A DNA stretch of 24,016 nt from Clostridium sp. CAG:465 (GCA_000433755.1 FR891294.1:1-24016), one strand, 5' to 3'; shown: positions 16,089 through 23,668, numbered from the stretch's first letter. Notes: generated from the letters alone by a model not told the origin. Program-made: numbers and translations.

Positions 16089-16652
16089 ATGAATTATACA
16101 TATGTCGATTATTTTAAATATAAGTATAAAAATAAGGTTAAAAAAATATATATCAAATCTTTTCCTAGGAATGAAAGATTTCCATTTGGAATTTTAAAAT
16201 ATTGTTCTAAAGGAAAAAATGTATTATTTAATATAGTATTAGATAAAGAAGAAATGGTTGGACTAGCATATTTGGTTGATTGTAAGGATTTCGTTTATTT
16301 AATGTATTTAGCTGTAGATGAAAGTAAAAGAGGATGCGGATGTGGTTCTAAAATACTTAAAGATTTAACTTCAAAATATGGAAATGTTATTTTAAGTATA
16401 GAAAGGCCTCAAAATAACGTAAATGATAAAAAATTAAGAAGAAAGAATTTTTATCTTAAAAATGGGTTTTATGAAACTAATAAATTTATTCTAGATAATA
16501 AAGTTGAATATGAAATTTTATGTACAAATAGTGATTATGAAATAACAGAAGAAAATTTAAAACAAAGATATACCAAAATGGGAAATAATAAATTTATAAA
16601 TTACGTTATATCAAAAATATTTAATACATATAATATAAAATTTATAAAATAA
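16089..16652 (+). CDS. GNAT family N-acetyltransferase
   Basis: 187 residues. AGGAG lies 6 nt before ATG 16089, and the gene begins 9 bp after tag, so it is probably in the same operon. The acetyl-CoA loop is RGCGCGSKIL (the R/Q-x-x-G-x-G/A motif), preceded by the typical strand YLMYLAVDESK. The following NDKKLRRKNFYLKNGFYE matches the motif B region, where a Tyr often acts as the acid. The C-terminal 45 residues are basic and poorly conserved. The substrate is unknown. A role linked to repair rests on position only. Confidence 0.82.
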   Translation: MNYTYVDYFKYKYKNKVKKIYIKSFPRNERFPFGILKYCSKGKNVLFNIVLDKEEMVGLAYLVDCKDFVYLMYLAVDESKRGCGCGSKILKDLTSKYGNVILSIERPQNNVNDKKLRRKNFYLKNGFYETNKFILDNKVEYEILCTNSDYEITEENLKQRYTKMGNNKFINYVISKIFNTYNIKFIK

Positions 16653-16693
16653 AAATATAATCTAGCATAGCTATATGTATGGAGGGAATATGG

Positions 16694-17377
16694 ATGAAAA
16701 ATAATGAAGAAAAAATAACAACTATATATTATATAAGACATTCTGTAAAATTAAGTAATAATATGATTAATACATATATGACAAATCAATCAAAATTACT
16801 TCAAAATGAAAAAATTGTACTTAGTGTTAATGGAGAGAGAAGAGCTGAACTGCTTAGTAATGAAGAAGAACTTCAAAATATAGATGTTGTATATACAAGT
16901 AATTGTGTAAGGACATTACAAACTGCAAAATATTTAATGTTTAAACAAAATTTGAAAGCAAATATAGATGAAAGATTAGATGAGAGAAGAACAGGGATAC
17001 CAAATGATGATAAAGTAAAAGATTGGTATACAAGGCAATATCTAGATGAAAATTATAAAACTATTGGCGGAGAAAGTAAGAAAGATGTTGAAAATAGGAT
17101 GTATGAAGTATTTAAAGAAGTCATTAGGGATAATAAAGGAAAAAGAATTGCTATTTTTTCTCATGGGTATGCAATAACTATGTTTTTGCTTAAATATTGT
17201 AAATTAGAAGATATAAATAAAGAACATAATTTAAAAATTAGCTATAAAGATAAAGTTATATTTAATGGAAAAATTAATTCTCCTGATGTGTTTAAAGTTG
17301 ATGTAGGAAAAGATAATGAAATTTTAAATATTGAAAATATTAAATTTGATGATTTAGAATATGATGATGTAAATTAA
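16694..17377 (+). CDS. Histidine phosphatase family protein (phosphoglycerate-mutase-like)
   Basis: 227 residues. ATG 16694 is chosen because GGAGGG (16681-16686) lies 7 nt upstream; the ATG at 16679 overlaps that ribosome site. The catalytic RH is in YIRHSVK (RHG in most relatives; here Ser follows), with SNCVRTLQTA further on, E in DERLDERRTG, and the second His in FSHGYA. These residues form the phosphohistidine pocket of branch 1 enzymes. The substrate may be a sugar phosphate, a nucleotide or a phosphoprotein; not decidable here. It starts 41 bp after the GNAT gene and may be the last gene of the ogt-tag unit. Confidence 0.85.
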   Translation: MKNNEEKITTIYYIRHSVKLSNNMINTYMTNQSKLLQNEKIVLSVNGERRAELLSNEEELQNIDVVYTSNCVRTLQTAKYLMFKQNLKANIDERLDERRTGIPNDDKVKDWYTRQYLDENYKTIGGESKKDVENRMYEVFKEVIRDNKGKRIAIFSHGYAITMFLLKYCKLEDINKEHNLKISYKDKVIFNGKINSPDVFKVDVGKDNEILNIENIKFDDLEYDDVN

Positions 17378-17400
17378 TTAAAAATCCATCTAATATTCAT

Positions 17401-17448
17401 GTAGATTTCATCTACGTTATTGAAATATTGTAAAATTTAGTGTATAAT
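17401..17448 (+). promoter_or_regulatory. Consensus promoter with adjacent small dyad
   Basis: TTGAAA (17420-17425), 17 bp, TATAAT (17443-17448). A 6-bp dyad GTAGAT/ATCTAC (17401-17406, 17410-17415) sits just upstream of the -35 and has no T-run, so it may be a regulator site. The promoter serves the small Cys-rich gene at 17503. Confidence 0.7.
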
Positions 17449-17502
17449 ACTTTTAATAAATTTAGACAACATTTAATATCAATTGATAAGGAGGAAAAAT
17501 TA

Positions 17503-17754
17503 ATGAAGCGGAATGAAAGTGAGATAAAAAAGGTTTTTTGTTTTCGGCCAAGAAAATGCATTTCTTGTGGCAAAATAATTTGGATTGGAAAGCATTGGTG
17601 TAAACCAGTAAAAAATTATTCTAAGTATTCTGAACTATATGCAACAGATAAATTAATATGTTGCAAAAAATGTGCAAATTGTAAGAATGATATGGATAAA
17701 ATTATGGATACATGGGCATTTAAAAAGCCTTTGTGGACGTTTTTAAAGAAATAA
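17503..17754 (+). CDS. Small Cys-rich, zinc-ribbon-like protein, hypothetical
   Basis: 83 residues. ATG 17503 is chosen: AAGGAGG lies 7 nt upstream, and the earlier ATG 17440 overlaps the promoter. Cysteines cluster as CISCGK (19-22) and CCKKCANC, with C13 and a His-Trp-Cys (KHWC) between them, so one or two zinc sites are likely. The protein is basic (many Lys/Arg), which would suit nucleic-acid binding, though no named family was recognised. It is a single-gene unit, with its own promoter and terminator. Confidence 0.65.
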   Translation: MKRNESEIKKVFCFRPRKCISCGKIIWIGKHWCKPVKNYSKYSELYATDKLICCKKCANCKNDMDKIMDTWAFKKPLWTFLKK

Positions 17755-17785
17755 AATAATAATAATTGAAACGTTTAATTTATTA

Positions 17786-17816
17786 ATAAAGGAGGACTTT
17801 TCCTCCTTTATCTTTT
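17786..17816 (+). terminator. Rho-independent terminator
   Basis: 11-bp perfect stem ATAAAGGAGGA/TCCTCCTTTAT (17786-17796, 17801-17811) with a CTTT loop, followed by CTTTT. It ends the Cys-rich gene transcript. Confidence 0.88.
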
Positions 17817-17857
17817 AAAAATAATAATTTGGTGTAAAGAATTAGGAGGAAAAAGTT

Positions 17858-18262
17858 ATGAAGAGAATGAAAAAGGACGAGCTTTTAGAATTAATAAAGA
17901 CATTAAAAATTGATAAGGAGGAATTTTGGGTATTATCATCTGGTGCTTTAGTATTAAGAGGAATATATCCAGATGCCGGAGATTTAGATATTGCAGTAAC
18001 AAATAAAGGATTAGATGAATTAAAAAACAACTATTCTTTAGAGCCAAAGGGAAAAGATTGGTATAAAGTAAATGATAGGATTGAATGTGTGTGTGACGGT
18101 GATAAGGAAAAACTTGAATATTATCCTGAAAAAGTAGGAGATTATTATGTTCAAAATATACATGATTATCTTAAATTTTTAAAACAAAGTAAAAGAGAAA
18201 AAGATAAATTAAGAATAAAATTAGTTGAAGATTATATAGAAAATAGGGAGAGAAAAATATGA
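17858..18262 (+). CDS. Nucleotidyltransferase-fold protein (AbiEii/MNT-like), single domain
   Basis: 134 residues with AGGAGG 8 nt before ATG 17858. WVLSSGALVLRG followed by DAGDLDIAV (D42, D44) matches the GS...DxD core of the nucleotidyltransferase superfamily, including MNT antitoxins and AbiEii toxins. The protein is shorter than AbiEii and has no C-terminal extension, so it is either a minimal nucleotidyltransferase or a non-catalytic relative. The third acidic residue is not certain (RIECVCDGD is a candidate). Its stop overlaps the start of the C39-like peptidase gene by 4 bp, so the two products are made together. Role unknown; an antitoxin-like or defence role is only inference. Confidence 0.7.
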   Translation: MKRMKKDELLELIKTLKIDKEEFWVLSSGALVLRGIYPDAGDLDIAVTNKGLDELKNNYSLEPKGKDWYKVNDRIECVCDGDKEKLEYYPEKVGDYYVQNIHDYLKFLKQSKREKDKLRIKLVEDYIENRERKI

Positions 18263-18834
18263 AAATACCATTAAGATTTCAATGTACAGAATATGATTGT
18301 GGAACTACATCCTTTATAAATGCACTTCTTTATTTATATGATAGAGAAGATATACCTATTGAATTTATTAAAGCAATTTATAAATATACTTTGGATGTAG
18401 AGGATAAAGAAGGAATTATTGGAAAAGGTGGAACTTCAAGAAATCATGCAGAAAGATTGGCTAGATTTTTCGTAAGGTATGCTAATACTAATGAAAAAAT
18501 TAATATAAAAGCACATATTCTATGCAATGATAAAGTGAATTTAATAAACTTGAAAAGTGTAATTGAAAGAGGCGGAGTTGCAATAGCAAGAGTATGGCAA
18601 CAAGGGGAACATTATGTAATAATAACTAAAATAGATGAAAATTTTGCATATATATTTGATCCATATTATTTAGATGAAGATTATTATTATAAAGATAGTG
18701 AGGTAGCAGTAGTGTTAAATGATAATTTTACTCACAATAGGTTAGTAAAATTATCTAGATTATTTGATGAAAGGAAAGTTGACTTTTCTTTACTACCAGT
18801 TGAAGATAGAGAGGTAATTTTGTTGGAAAGGTAG
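18259..18834 (+). CDS. C39-like cysteine peptidase
   Basis: 191 residues. The papain-like C39 layout is complete: Q8 (oxyanion) in LRFQCTEYDCGTTSF, nucleophile C14, H118 in GEHYVII, and D134 in IFDPYY. No membrane segment or ABC transporter domain follows, so it is a stand-alone cytoplasmic enzyme, unlike bacteriocin-processing C39 peptidases. The GGTSRNHAERL insertion between Cys and His is characteristic of this free-standing group. Coupled by ATGA to the nucleotidyltransferase-fold protein, which might be its substrate, activator or partner. Target unknown. ATP-binding motifs are absent. Confidence 0.78.
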   Translation: MKIPLRFQCTEYDCGTTSFINALLYLYDREDIPIEFIKAIYKYTLDVEDKEGIIGKGGTSRNHAERLARFFVRYANTNEKINIKAHILCNDKVNLINLKSVIERGGVAIARVWQQGEHYVIITKIDENFAYIFDPYYLDEDYYYKDSEVAVVLNDNFTHNRLVKLSRLFDERKVDFSLLPVEDREVILLER

Positions 18835-18867
18835 ATTTTATTTCAAAAAATATAAAGGAAAAAAACT

Positions 18868-19500
18868 ATGAATGACAAATATATATTTTTAGACTATGCT
18901 GCAAATATACCAGTAGATAAAGAAGTTTTAGATGTGCTTAATGATACAACTTTAAAATATTATGCAAATCCAAATTCTACACATAAATTAGGTAGAATTG
19001 AAAAAAAGAAGATGTTGTATTAGAGACATTAATAAATGGAGGTTCAAGTACCACAATATATAGAAGTGGTACTCCAATAGTAGGACAAGTAGCTGCTTTA
19101 AATAAAGCTTTAGAACTTGCTTTTACAAACTTTTCTAAAAGGTACGAGTATGTAAAAAAATAAAGAGAAAATTAAGAGAAAATTAAGAGAAAATCTATTA
19201 AAGTATCAATATGTAAAAATTAATACATTATCAGAATAAAATCCATATATATTAAATTTAAGCATTATAGGTGTAAAAGCAGTAGAATTTAAAGAAAAAT
19301 TGGAAGAATACGATGTATGTATTTCAATAAAGTCAGCTTGTACTGTAACAATTACTCTATCAAGAATTGTGATGGCTACCACACTTGATAAAAAAGAGCA
19401 ATTTTATCTTGGAAAATTAGTTTATCTCATTTAATAAAAGAAGAACAAATAGGTAAATTTTTAGAAATATTTGATGAATGCTATAATTATTTTCAAGGAG
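18868..19500 (+). pseudogene. Decayed cysteine desulfurase (NifS/IscS-like)
   Basis: The first 51 codons (YIFLDYAANIPVDKEVLDVL...NPNSTHKLGR) are the N terminus of a PLP-dependent cysteine desulfurase, stopped at TAG 19021. In another frame (19011-19163) the text resumes as VVLETLINGGSSTTIYRSGTP, a later part of the family, so about 170 codons including the PLP lysine are deleted at an A-rich junction. After an 11-bp AGAGAAAATTA repeat region, the C-terminal part follows in pieces (YILNLSIIGVKAVEF, then SACT with the loop Cys, then SHLIKEEQIGKFLEIF in another frame) with an internal TAA. It cannot make an active enzyme. It sits immediately before the TtcA-type gene, which needs a sulfur donor of this class. 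Confidence 0.88.
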
Positions 19501-19507
19501 GGCCAAA

Positions 19508-20359
19508 ATGCAAAGATATGAAGAAATAGAAAGAGGCATAACAACTACTTATAGAAAAAAGATTTGGTTACAATTTATAAAAGGTGTAAAAGAATTTGAT
19601 ATGGTAAATGAAGGAGATAAAATTGCCGTATGTATTTCTGGTGGAAAAGACTCAATGTTACTTGCAAAGTGCATGCAAGAATTAAAAAAACATAAAAAGG
19701 TAAATTTTGAACTTGTATTTCTTGTTATGGATCCAGGTTATAACAAAATAAATAGACAAAAGATAATAAATAATGCCAAACTTTTAAATATTCCAATAAC
19801 AATGTTCGATAGTAATATATTTGAGGTAGTAGAAAAAATTGATGACCATCCATGTTATATTTGTGCAAGAATGAGAAGGGGATATTTATACCAAAAAGCA
19901 AAAGAACTTGGATGTAATAAAATTGCACTAGGCCATCACTTTGACGATGTTGTAGAAACAATACTTATGGGAATGCTATATGGTGCACAAATGCAGACAA
20001 TGATGCCAAAACTTCATAGCACATATCATGAAGGTATGCAGCTTATACGTCCTTTGTATTATGTTAAAGAGGCTGATATTATAAAATGGAAAGAAGAAAA
20101 TGATCTACATTTTATACAATGTGCTTGTAGATTTACGGAGCGCTGTACGATGTGTGATAATGATGGCGGTGGCTCCAAAAGAGAAGAAATGAAAAAATTA
20201 ATAAAACAGCTTAGAAAAGTGTACGATAAAGTTGATATGAATATATATAACAGTACTAAAAATGTTAACTTAAATACAATTATTTCTTATGTAAAAGATG
20301 GAAAAACATATCATTTTATGGATGATTATAATAAAAAGGGGAAGAAAAATAATGAATAG
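19508..20359 (+). CDS. ttcA: TtcA-type tRNA 2-thiolation enzyme
   Basis: 283 residues. GGAGGGCCAAA precedes ATG 19508. The PP-loop SGGKDS (44-49) binds ATP and adenylates the target base. C116-x-x-C119 (CYIC) and further Cys at 205, 207, 213 and 216 (CACRF...CTMC) can hold the Fe-S cluster of the TtcA/TtuA family. GHHFDDVVET is the conserved core. Members thiolate tRNA, C32 in the classical case; the base is not provable here, so the symbol is a family label. Sulfur normally comes from cysteine desulfurase, whose gene just upstream is broken. It overlaps the CutA-RdgB gene by 8 bp, so translation is coupled. Confidence 0.85.
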   Translation: MQRYEEIERGITTTYRKKIWLQFIKGVKEFDMVNEGDKIAVCISGGKDSMLLAKCMQELKKHKKVNFELVFLVMDPGYNKINRQKIINNAKLLNIPITMFDSNIFEVVEKIDDHPCYICARMRRGYLYQKAKELGCNKIALGHHFDDVVETILMGMLYGAQMQTMMPKLHSTYHEGMQLIRPLYYVKEADIIKWKEENDLHFIQCACRFTERCTMCDNDGGGSKREEMKKLIKQLRKVYDKVDMNIYNSTKNVNLNTIISYVKDGKTYHFMDDYNKKGKKNNE

Positions 20360-21266
20360 TAGTAAATATTGTTTAATTACAACAACTTTTGAAAATAAAG
20401 AAGAGGCAAATAAAATATCTGAAATTTTACTAAAAAAAAGACTTGTTAGTTGTTCACAAATTAGCAGTATAACAAGTTCATATCATTGGAAAGGCAAGAT
20501 AGAACATGAAGAAGAATTTTTACTTCAAATGAAATCAAAGACATCATTATATAAAGAAATTGAAAGTGAAATATTAAAATATCACAGTTACGAAACACCT
20601 CAGATAATTATGTATGAGATTAAGGATGGTTATTCTGAGTATTTAAAGTGGATTGATGATGAAACTAAAGAAGATAATGAAAAATGTATTGTACTTGCTT
20701 CAAATAACAATAATAAATTAAAAGAATTTAGAGAAATTTTAAATAACAAGAAAGTTTTATCTCTTAAAGATATTGGATTTAATGAAGAAATAGAGGAAAC
20801 TGGAAAAACATTTCTAGAAAATTCTTTAATAAAAGCAAAAACTGTAAGTAATTATTTAAAAGAAAGAAATTTAGAATACATAGTAATTGCAGATGATAGT
20901 GGTTTATGTGTAAATGCTTTAAATGGTGAACCTGGAGTATATAGTGCAAGATATTCGGGAGATCATTCAAATAGTCAGTTAAATAGAAAAAAATTACTAG
21001 ATGCTTTGGAAAATAAAGAGGATAGAAGTGCATATTTTGTATGTAATATAGTAATGTATTATCCAGATGATACATATTTATCATTTGAAGGAAAAACATT
21101 TGGTAAAATTACTAGAGAAGAGCTTGGTAGTAAAGAATTTGGTTATGATTGTATCTTTTATTCAGATGATCTAGAAAAAACTTTTGGAGAGGCAACAGCC
21201 GATGAGAAGAATAAAGTATCACATAGAGGACGTGCCGTAGAAAAACTATTAGAAAAATTGAATTAG
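20352..21266 (+). CDS. CutA-RdgB fusion: CutA1 domain plus XTP/dITP pyrophosphatase
   Basis: 304 residues in one frame. ATG 20352 is chosen over ATG 20298: AAGGGGA lies upstream, and CutA homology starts at CLITTTFENKEEA. Residues 4-103 are CutA1 (RLVSCSQI, YHWKGKIEHEEEFLL, YETPQIIMYEI), a trimeric metal-binding protein. Residues 112-304 are RdgB/HAM1, which hydrolyses non-canonical purine triphosphates (ITP, XTP, dITP) to the monophosphate: ASNNNNKLKEF, EETGKTFLENS, DDSGL (181-185), FGYDCIF, SHRGRA. The linker is only about 8 residues (DETKEDNE). CutA normally trimerises and RdgB dimerises, so the fusion may build a larger assembly. It overlaps ttcA by 8 bp. Confidence 0.9.
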   Translation: MNSSKYCLITTTFENKEEANKISEILLKKRLVSCSQISSITSSYHWKGKIEHEEEFLLQMKSKTSLYKEIESEILKYHSYETPQIIMYEIKDGYSEYLKWIDDETKEDNEKCIVLASNNNNKLKEFREILNNKKVLSLKDIGFNEEIEETGKTFLENSLIKAKTVSNYLKERNLEYIVIADDSGLCVNALNGEPGVYSARYSGDHSNSQLNRKKLLDALENKEDRSAYFVCNIVMYYPDDTYLSFEGKTFGKITREELGSKEFGYDCIFYSDDLEKTFGEATADEKNKVSHRGRAVEKLLEKLN

Positions 21267-21337
21267 TATTATTTGTAATAAAAAGTATATCAAAAGTATT
21301 ATATATTATTTTGAAGGTGAAAATTTATAATTAAATT

Positions 21338-21419
21338 TGCAAAAAGTGGCAAACTTTCTAAAATTAAACCTGCAAAAAGTGGCAAACTTTCTAAAATTAA
21401 GCCTGCAAAAAGTGGCAAA
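21338..21419 (+). repeat. 33-bp tandem repeats before the ATPase gene
   Basis: Copy 1 is 21338-21370 and copy 2 is 21371-21403, differing by one base (A/G). A 16-bp partial third copy is 21404-21419. The conserved core is TGCAAAAAGTGGCAAA, with a small TGC...GCA dyad. The third copy ends 4 bp before the TTGACT -35 box. The arrangement suits a multi-site regulatory region. Confidence 0.9.
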
Positions 21420-21423
21420 AATA

Positions 21424-21450
21424 TTGACTATTTATAAAAAATATGATAAT
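21424..21450 (+). promoter_or_regulatory. Putative promoter of the ATPase gene
   Basis: TTGACT (21424-21429) and GATAAT (21445-21450) with a 15-bp spacer; TAATAT (21447-21452) would give 17 bp. It follows the tandem repeats directly. Confidence 0.45.
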
Positions 21451-21475
21451 ATTTTTTTGAAGGAGAATAAAAGAT

Positions 21476-22780
21476 ATGCAAAGATTATTTGAAAAAAAAT
21501 TATTTGATTGGAAAAAATCAGGAATGAAGAAACCTTTAATGGTTGTTGGTGCAAGACAGATTGGGAAAACTTATACAATTGAAAAATTTTCTAAAGAAAA
21601 TTTTGAACAATATCTATATTTTAATTTAGAAAAAAATATGGAGGTTAGAAATATTTTTGAAGAGTCAATCGATGATGAGAAAGTTATAAGGGATATTGAA
21701 TTGTATTTAGGAAAAAAGATTGATATTGAAAAAACAATATTCTTTTTTGATGAAATACAAGTTAGTGAAAATTTTATTGTATCTTTGAAATATTTTAACG
21801 AGTCTAAGAAGCCATATAAAATAATATGTGCAGGAAGTTTACTTGGAGTAAAAATAAATAGATTTAAAGGCTCATTTCCAGTAGGTAAAATAAGAATGGA
21901 ATATATGTATCCTATGAATTTTGAAGAATTTTTAATAGCTACAGGAAATAAAATGTTAAGGGATGAAATAAAAAAATGTTATAATGATATGTCACCAATG
22001 CCTGATTTTGCACACGAAAAAGCAATTACTCTATATAAGAAATATTTATGTGTTGGCGGAATGCCAGAAGCAGTCAATAATTTTGTTGAAAATGAATTAG
22101 ATATATTAAAGTTTGATGAACATATTATTTCAGATATTAAAGATATGTACATTGCTGATATGCAAAAATATGTTAAAAACAGTATCGAAACTGTAAAAAT
22201 CGAAAAAGTATATAAAAGTATTCCTAGTCAATTGGCTAAAGAAAATAAAAATTTTAAGTATAATTTTATTGAAGAAAATGGAAGGAAAAGAAAATATGAA
22301 AGTTCTATTGATTGGCTAGTTGCTTCAAAAATGATTTTAATAGATTATAATACAAAAAAAATAGAAATACCATTAAAGGTATATATAGATGAAAATACTT
22401 TTAAATTATATTTAAGTGATGTTGGAATACTAACTAATATGAGTGAGATTAGGTTTCCAGATATAATATTAGATAATTCATTTATTTATAAAGGAGCTAT
22501 TACAGAAAATTATGTTGCAGAAGAACTAACTTCAAAAGAAGAGTCATTATACTATTGGACATCAAAAAGAAATGCTGAAATTGATTTTGTGCTATATAGC
22601 CAAGAAGATGGAATAATTCCAATAGAAGTTAAAAGTGGAAATAATGTTAAATCAGTAAGTTTAAATATGTATATTAATGAATATAAACCTAAATATGCAA
22701 TACGATTTTCTACTAGAAATTTTGGATTTGAAAATAATATAAAATCAATTCCGTTATATGCGGTTTTTTGTATAAAATAA
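21476..22780 (+). CDS. AAA-family ATPase with DUF4143
   Basis: 434 residues with AAGGAG about 10 nt before ATG 21476. Walker A is GARQIGKT (25-32), Walker B is TIFFFDEIQ (D92, E93), and the sensor-like AGSLLG follows. The C-terminal DUF4143 half ends in a PD-(D/E)xK-like core with AEIDFVL (D370) and PIEVKSG (E384, K386). The length is normal for the family. These proteins are widespread, often in many copies per genome, and their role is not established; nuclease-linked or defence functions have been suggested from the fold. The 33-bp repeats upstream are its likely control region. It ends before a bidirectional terminator. Confidence 0.88.
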   Translation: MQRLFEKKLFDWKKSGMKKPLMVVGARQIGKTYTIEKFSKENFEQYLYFNLEKNMEVRNIFEESIDDEKVIRDIELYLGKKIDIEKTIFFFDEIQVSENFIVSLKYFNESKKPYKIICAGSLLGVKINRFKGSFPVGKIRMEYMYPMNFEEFLIATGNKMLRDEIKKCYNDMSPMPDFAHEKAITLYKKYLCVGGMPEAVNNFVENELDILKFDEHIISDIKDMYIADMQKYVKNSIETVKIEKVYKSIPSQLAKENKNFKYNFIEENGRKRKYESSIDWLVASKMILIDYNTKKIEIPLKVYIDENTFKLYLSDVGILTNMSEIRFPDIILDNSFIYKGAITENYVAEELTSKEESLYYWTSKRNAEIDFVLYSQEDGIIPIEVKSGNNVKSVSLNMYINEYKPKYAIRFSTRNFGFENNIKSIPLYAVFCIK

Positions 22781-22846
22781 ATATAAAAAAAGATATTAAT
22801 TGTATTAGATTATAAAATATATTTATAATGATTATTAAATAAAAGA

Positions 22847-22882
22847 GGGCAAATGCAGTAAAATCAAAGCATTTGCCCTTTT
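22847..22882. terminator. Bidirectional terminator
   Basis: 10-bp perfect stem GGGCAAATGC/GCATTTGCCC (22847-22856, 22869-22878) with a 12-nt loop. TTTT follows on the plus strand and TCTTTTATTT on the minus strand, so it can serve both the ATPase gene and the small reverse ORF. Confidence 0.88.
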
Positions 22883-22912
22883 AGAGACTATTATATAAAT
22901 TTACAATAAAAT

Positions 22913-23008
22913 TTATAAATACTCTTTTAAAGCTTCCATATATTTTTCTTGATAGTGAATAAATTCATTTAAAATAGCAACTTCACTTTTACTTTTATCA
23001 TCTTTCAT
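22913..23008 (-). CDS. 31-residue small protein, hypothetical
   Basis: A short reverse-strand frame, read as MKDDKSKSEVAILNEFIHY and ending EALKEYL. AGGTGAT lies 6 nt before the ATG at 23008, a TTGACA -35 is found about 50 bp upstream, and a terminator follows. The composition is that of a small amphipathic helix, acidic and basic without Cys. It has all the elements of an expressed unit. It matches no family I know, and chance cannot be excluded at this length. Confidence 0.5.
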   Translation of the reverse strand: MKDDKSKSEVAILNEFIHYQEKYMEALKEYL

Positions 23009-23041
23009 ATCAATCACCTAGTAAGTATTATTTTCTATAAC

Positions 23042-23065
23042 AGCAGATTTATTCATATATGTCAA
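23042..23065 (-). promoter_or_regulatory. Putative promoter of the small reverse ORF
   Basis: On the reverse strand TTGACA (23060-23065) is followed after a 17-bp spacer by TGTTAT, a moderate -10. It lies in the 129-bp gap before the YgjV-type gene, where a plus-strand -10 candidate TAAAAT (23107-23112) is also found. Confidence 0.4.
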
Positions 23066-23137
23066 ATTTAGTTGCTTTACCCCTTTATTTTACATTAAAT
23101 TTGTGGTAAAATAGACATAAAGTATAGGAGAAAAAAG

Positions 23138-23668
23138 ATGTATATTTTATCACAAGTATTAGGTGTAGCAGGAATTATTAGTATGCTTGCAAGTATAGCT
23201 TTTGATACAAGGAAAAAATTACCAGCTTTTGAAATGTTGGCAATTATTCTTTTTGGACTTCAATATTTTATTTTAAAAGCCATTCCTGCAGTGATTATGC
23301 TTATAATTTTATTTTTAAGGTGCATTGTATTTTTTTACATTGAAAAAAAGTATAAAAAAGTTTCATTTTTTATACTACTGGTTTTTCTTGCTTCAATTAT
23401 TGTAGCTGCTAGTATAATGAAATATGGAATTATGGAAGGCTTTCCAGTTATATCTACATTTATATACACAATTGGAATTTGGCAAAAAAATACTAATATT
23501 CAAAGAATTGTTACACTATTTATTTCATGCATATTAATTGGATACAATGTATATGTTAGAGCGTATTCATTATTAATTTGGAATATTTTTGAAATAATTA
23601 CATCTTTAATTGCTATTTACAATATTAACTTAAATGATAAAAATTCTAAAAAAGGGAGAATGTTATGA
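23138..23668 (+). CDS. YgjV-family membrane protein
   Basis: 176 residues, with AGGAG 8 nt before ATG 23138. About six hydrophobic helices run through it (LGVAGIISMLASIAFD, MLAIILFGLQYFILKAIPA, VIMLIILFLRCIVFFYI, FFILLVFLASIIVAASI, VTLFISCILIGYNVYV, LIWNIFEIITSLIAIYNI). FGLQYFILKA and the WN-I-E-I segment resemble the small YgjV family. The biochemical role is unknown. Its stop codon overlaps the start of the DUF5662 gene by 4 bp (ATGA). Confidence 0.78.
   Translation: MYILSQVLGVAGIISMLASIAFDTRKKLPAFEMLAIILFGLQYFILKAIPAVIMLIILFLRCIVFFYIEKKYKKVSFFILLVFLASIIVAASIMKYGIMEGFPVISTFIYTIGIWQKNTNIQRIVTLFISCILIGYNVYVRAYSLLIWNIFEIITSLIAIYNINLNDKNSKKGRML

Noticed and set aside
17842..18047. Two overlapping reverse ORFs at the start of the nucleotidyltransferase gene
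   Set aside because: They are in different frames of the same antisense strand and oppose a gene with a good ribosome site and motif.
20779..21099. Reverse 106-codon ORF within the RdgB half
   Set aside because: Composition is that of antisense of Lys/Asn/Asp codons (Leu, Ile, Phe, His rich); the plus strand carries an unmistakable RdgB domain.
21338..21419. CRISPR array
   Set aside because: The repeats are directly contiguous with 33-bp period and no variable spacers, and no cas genes are present.
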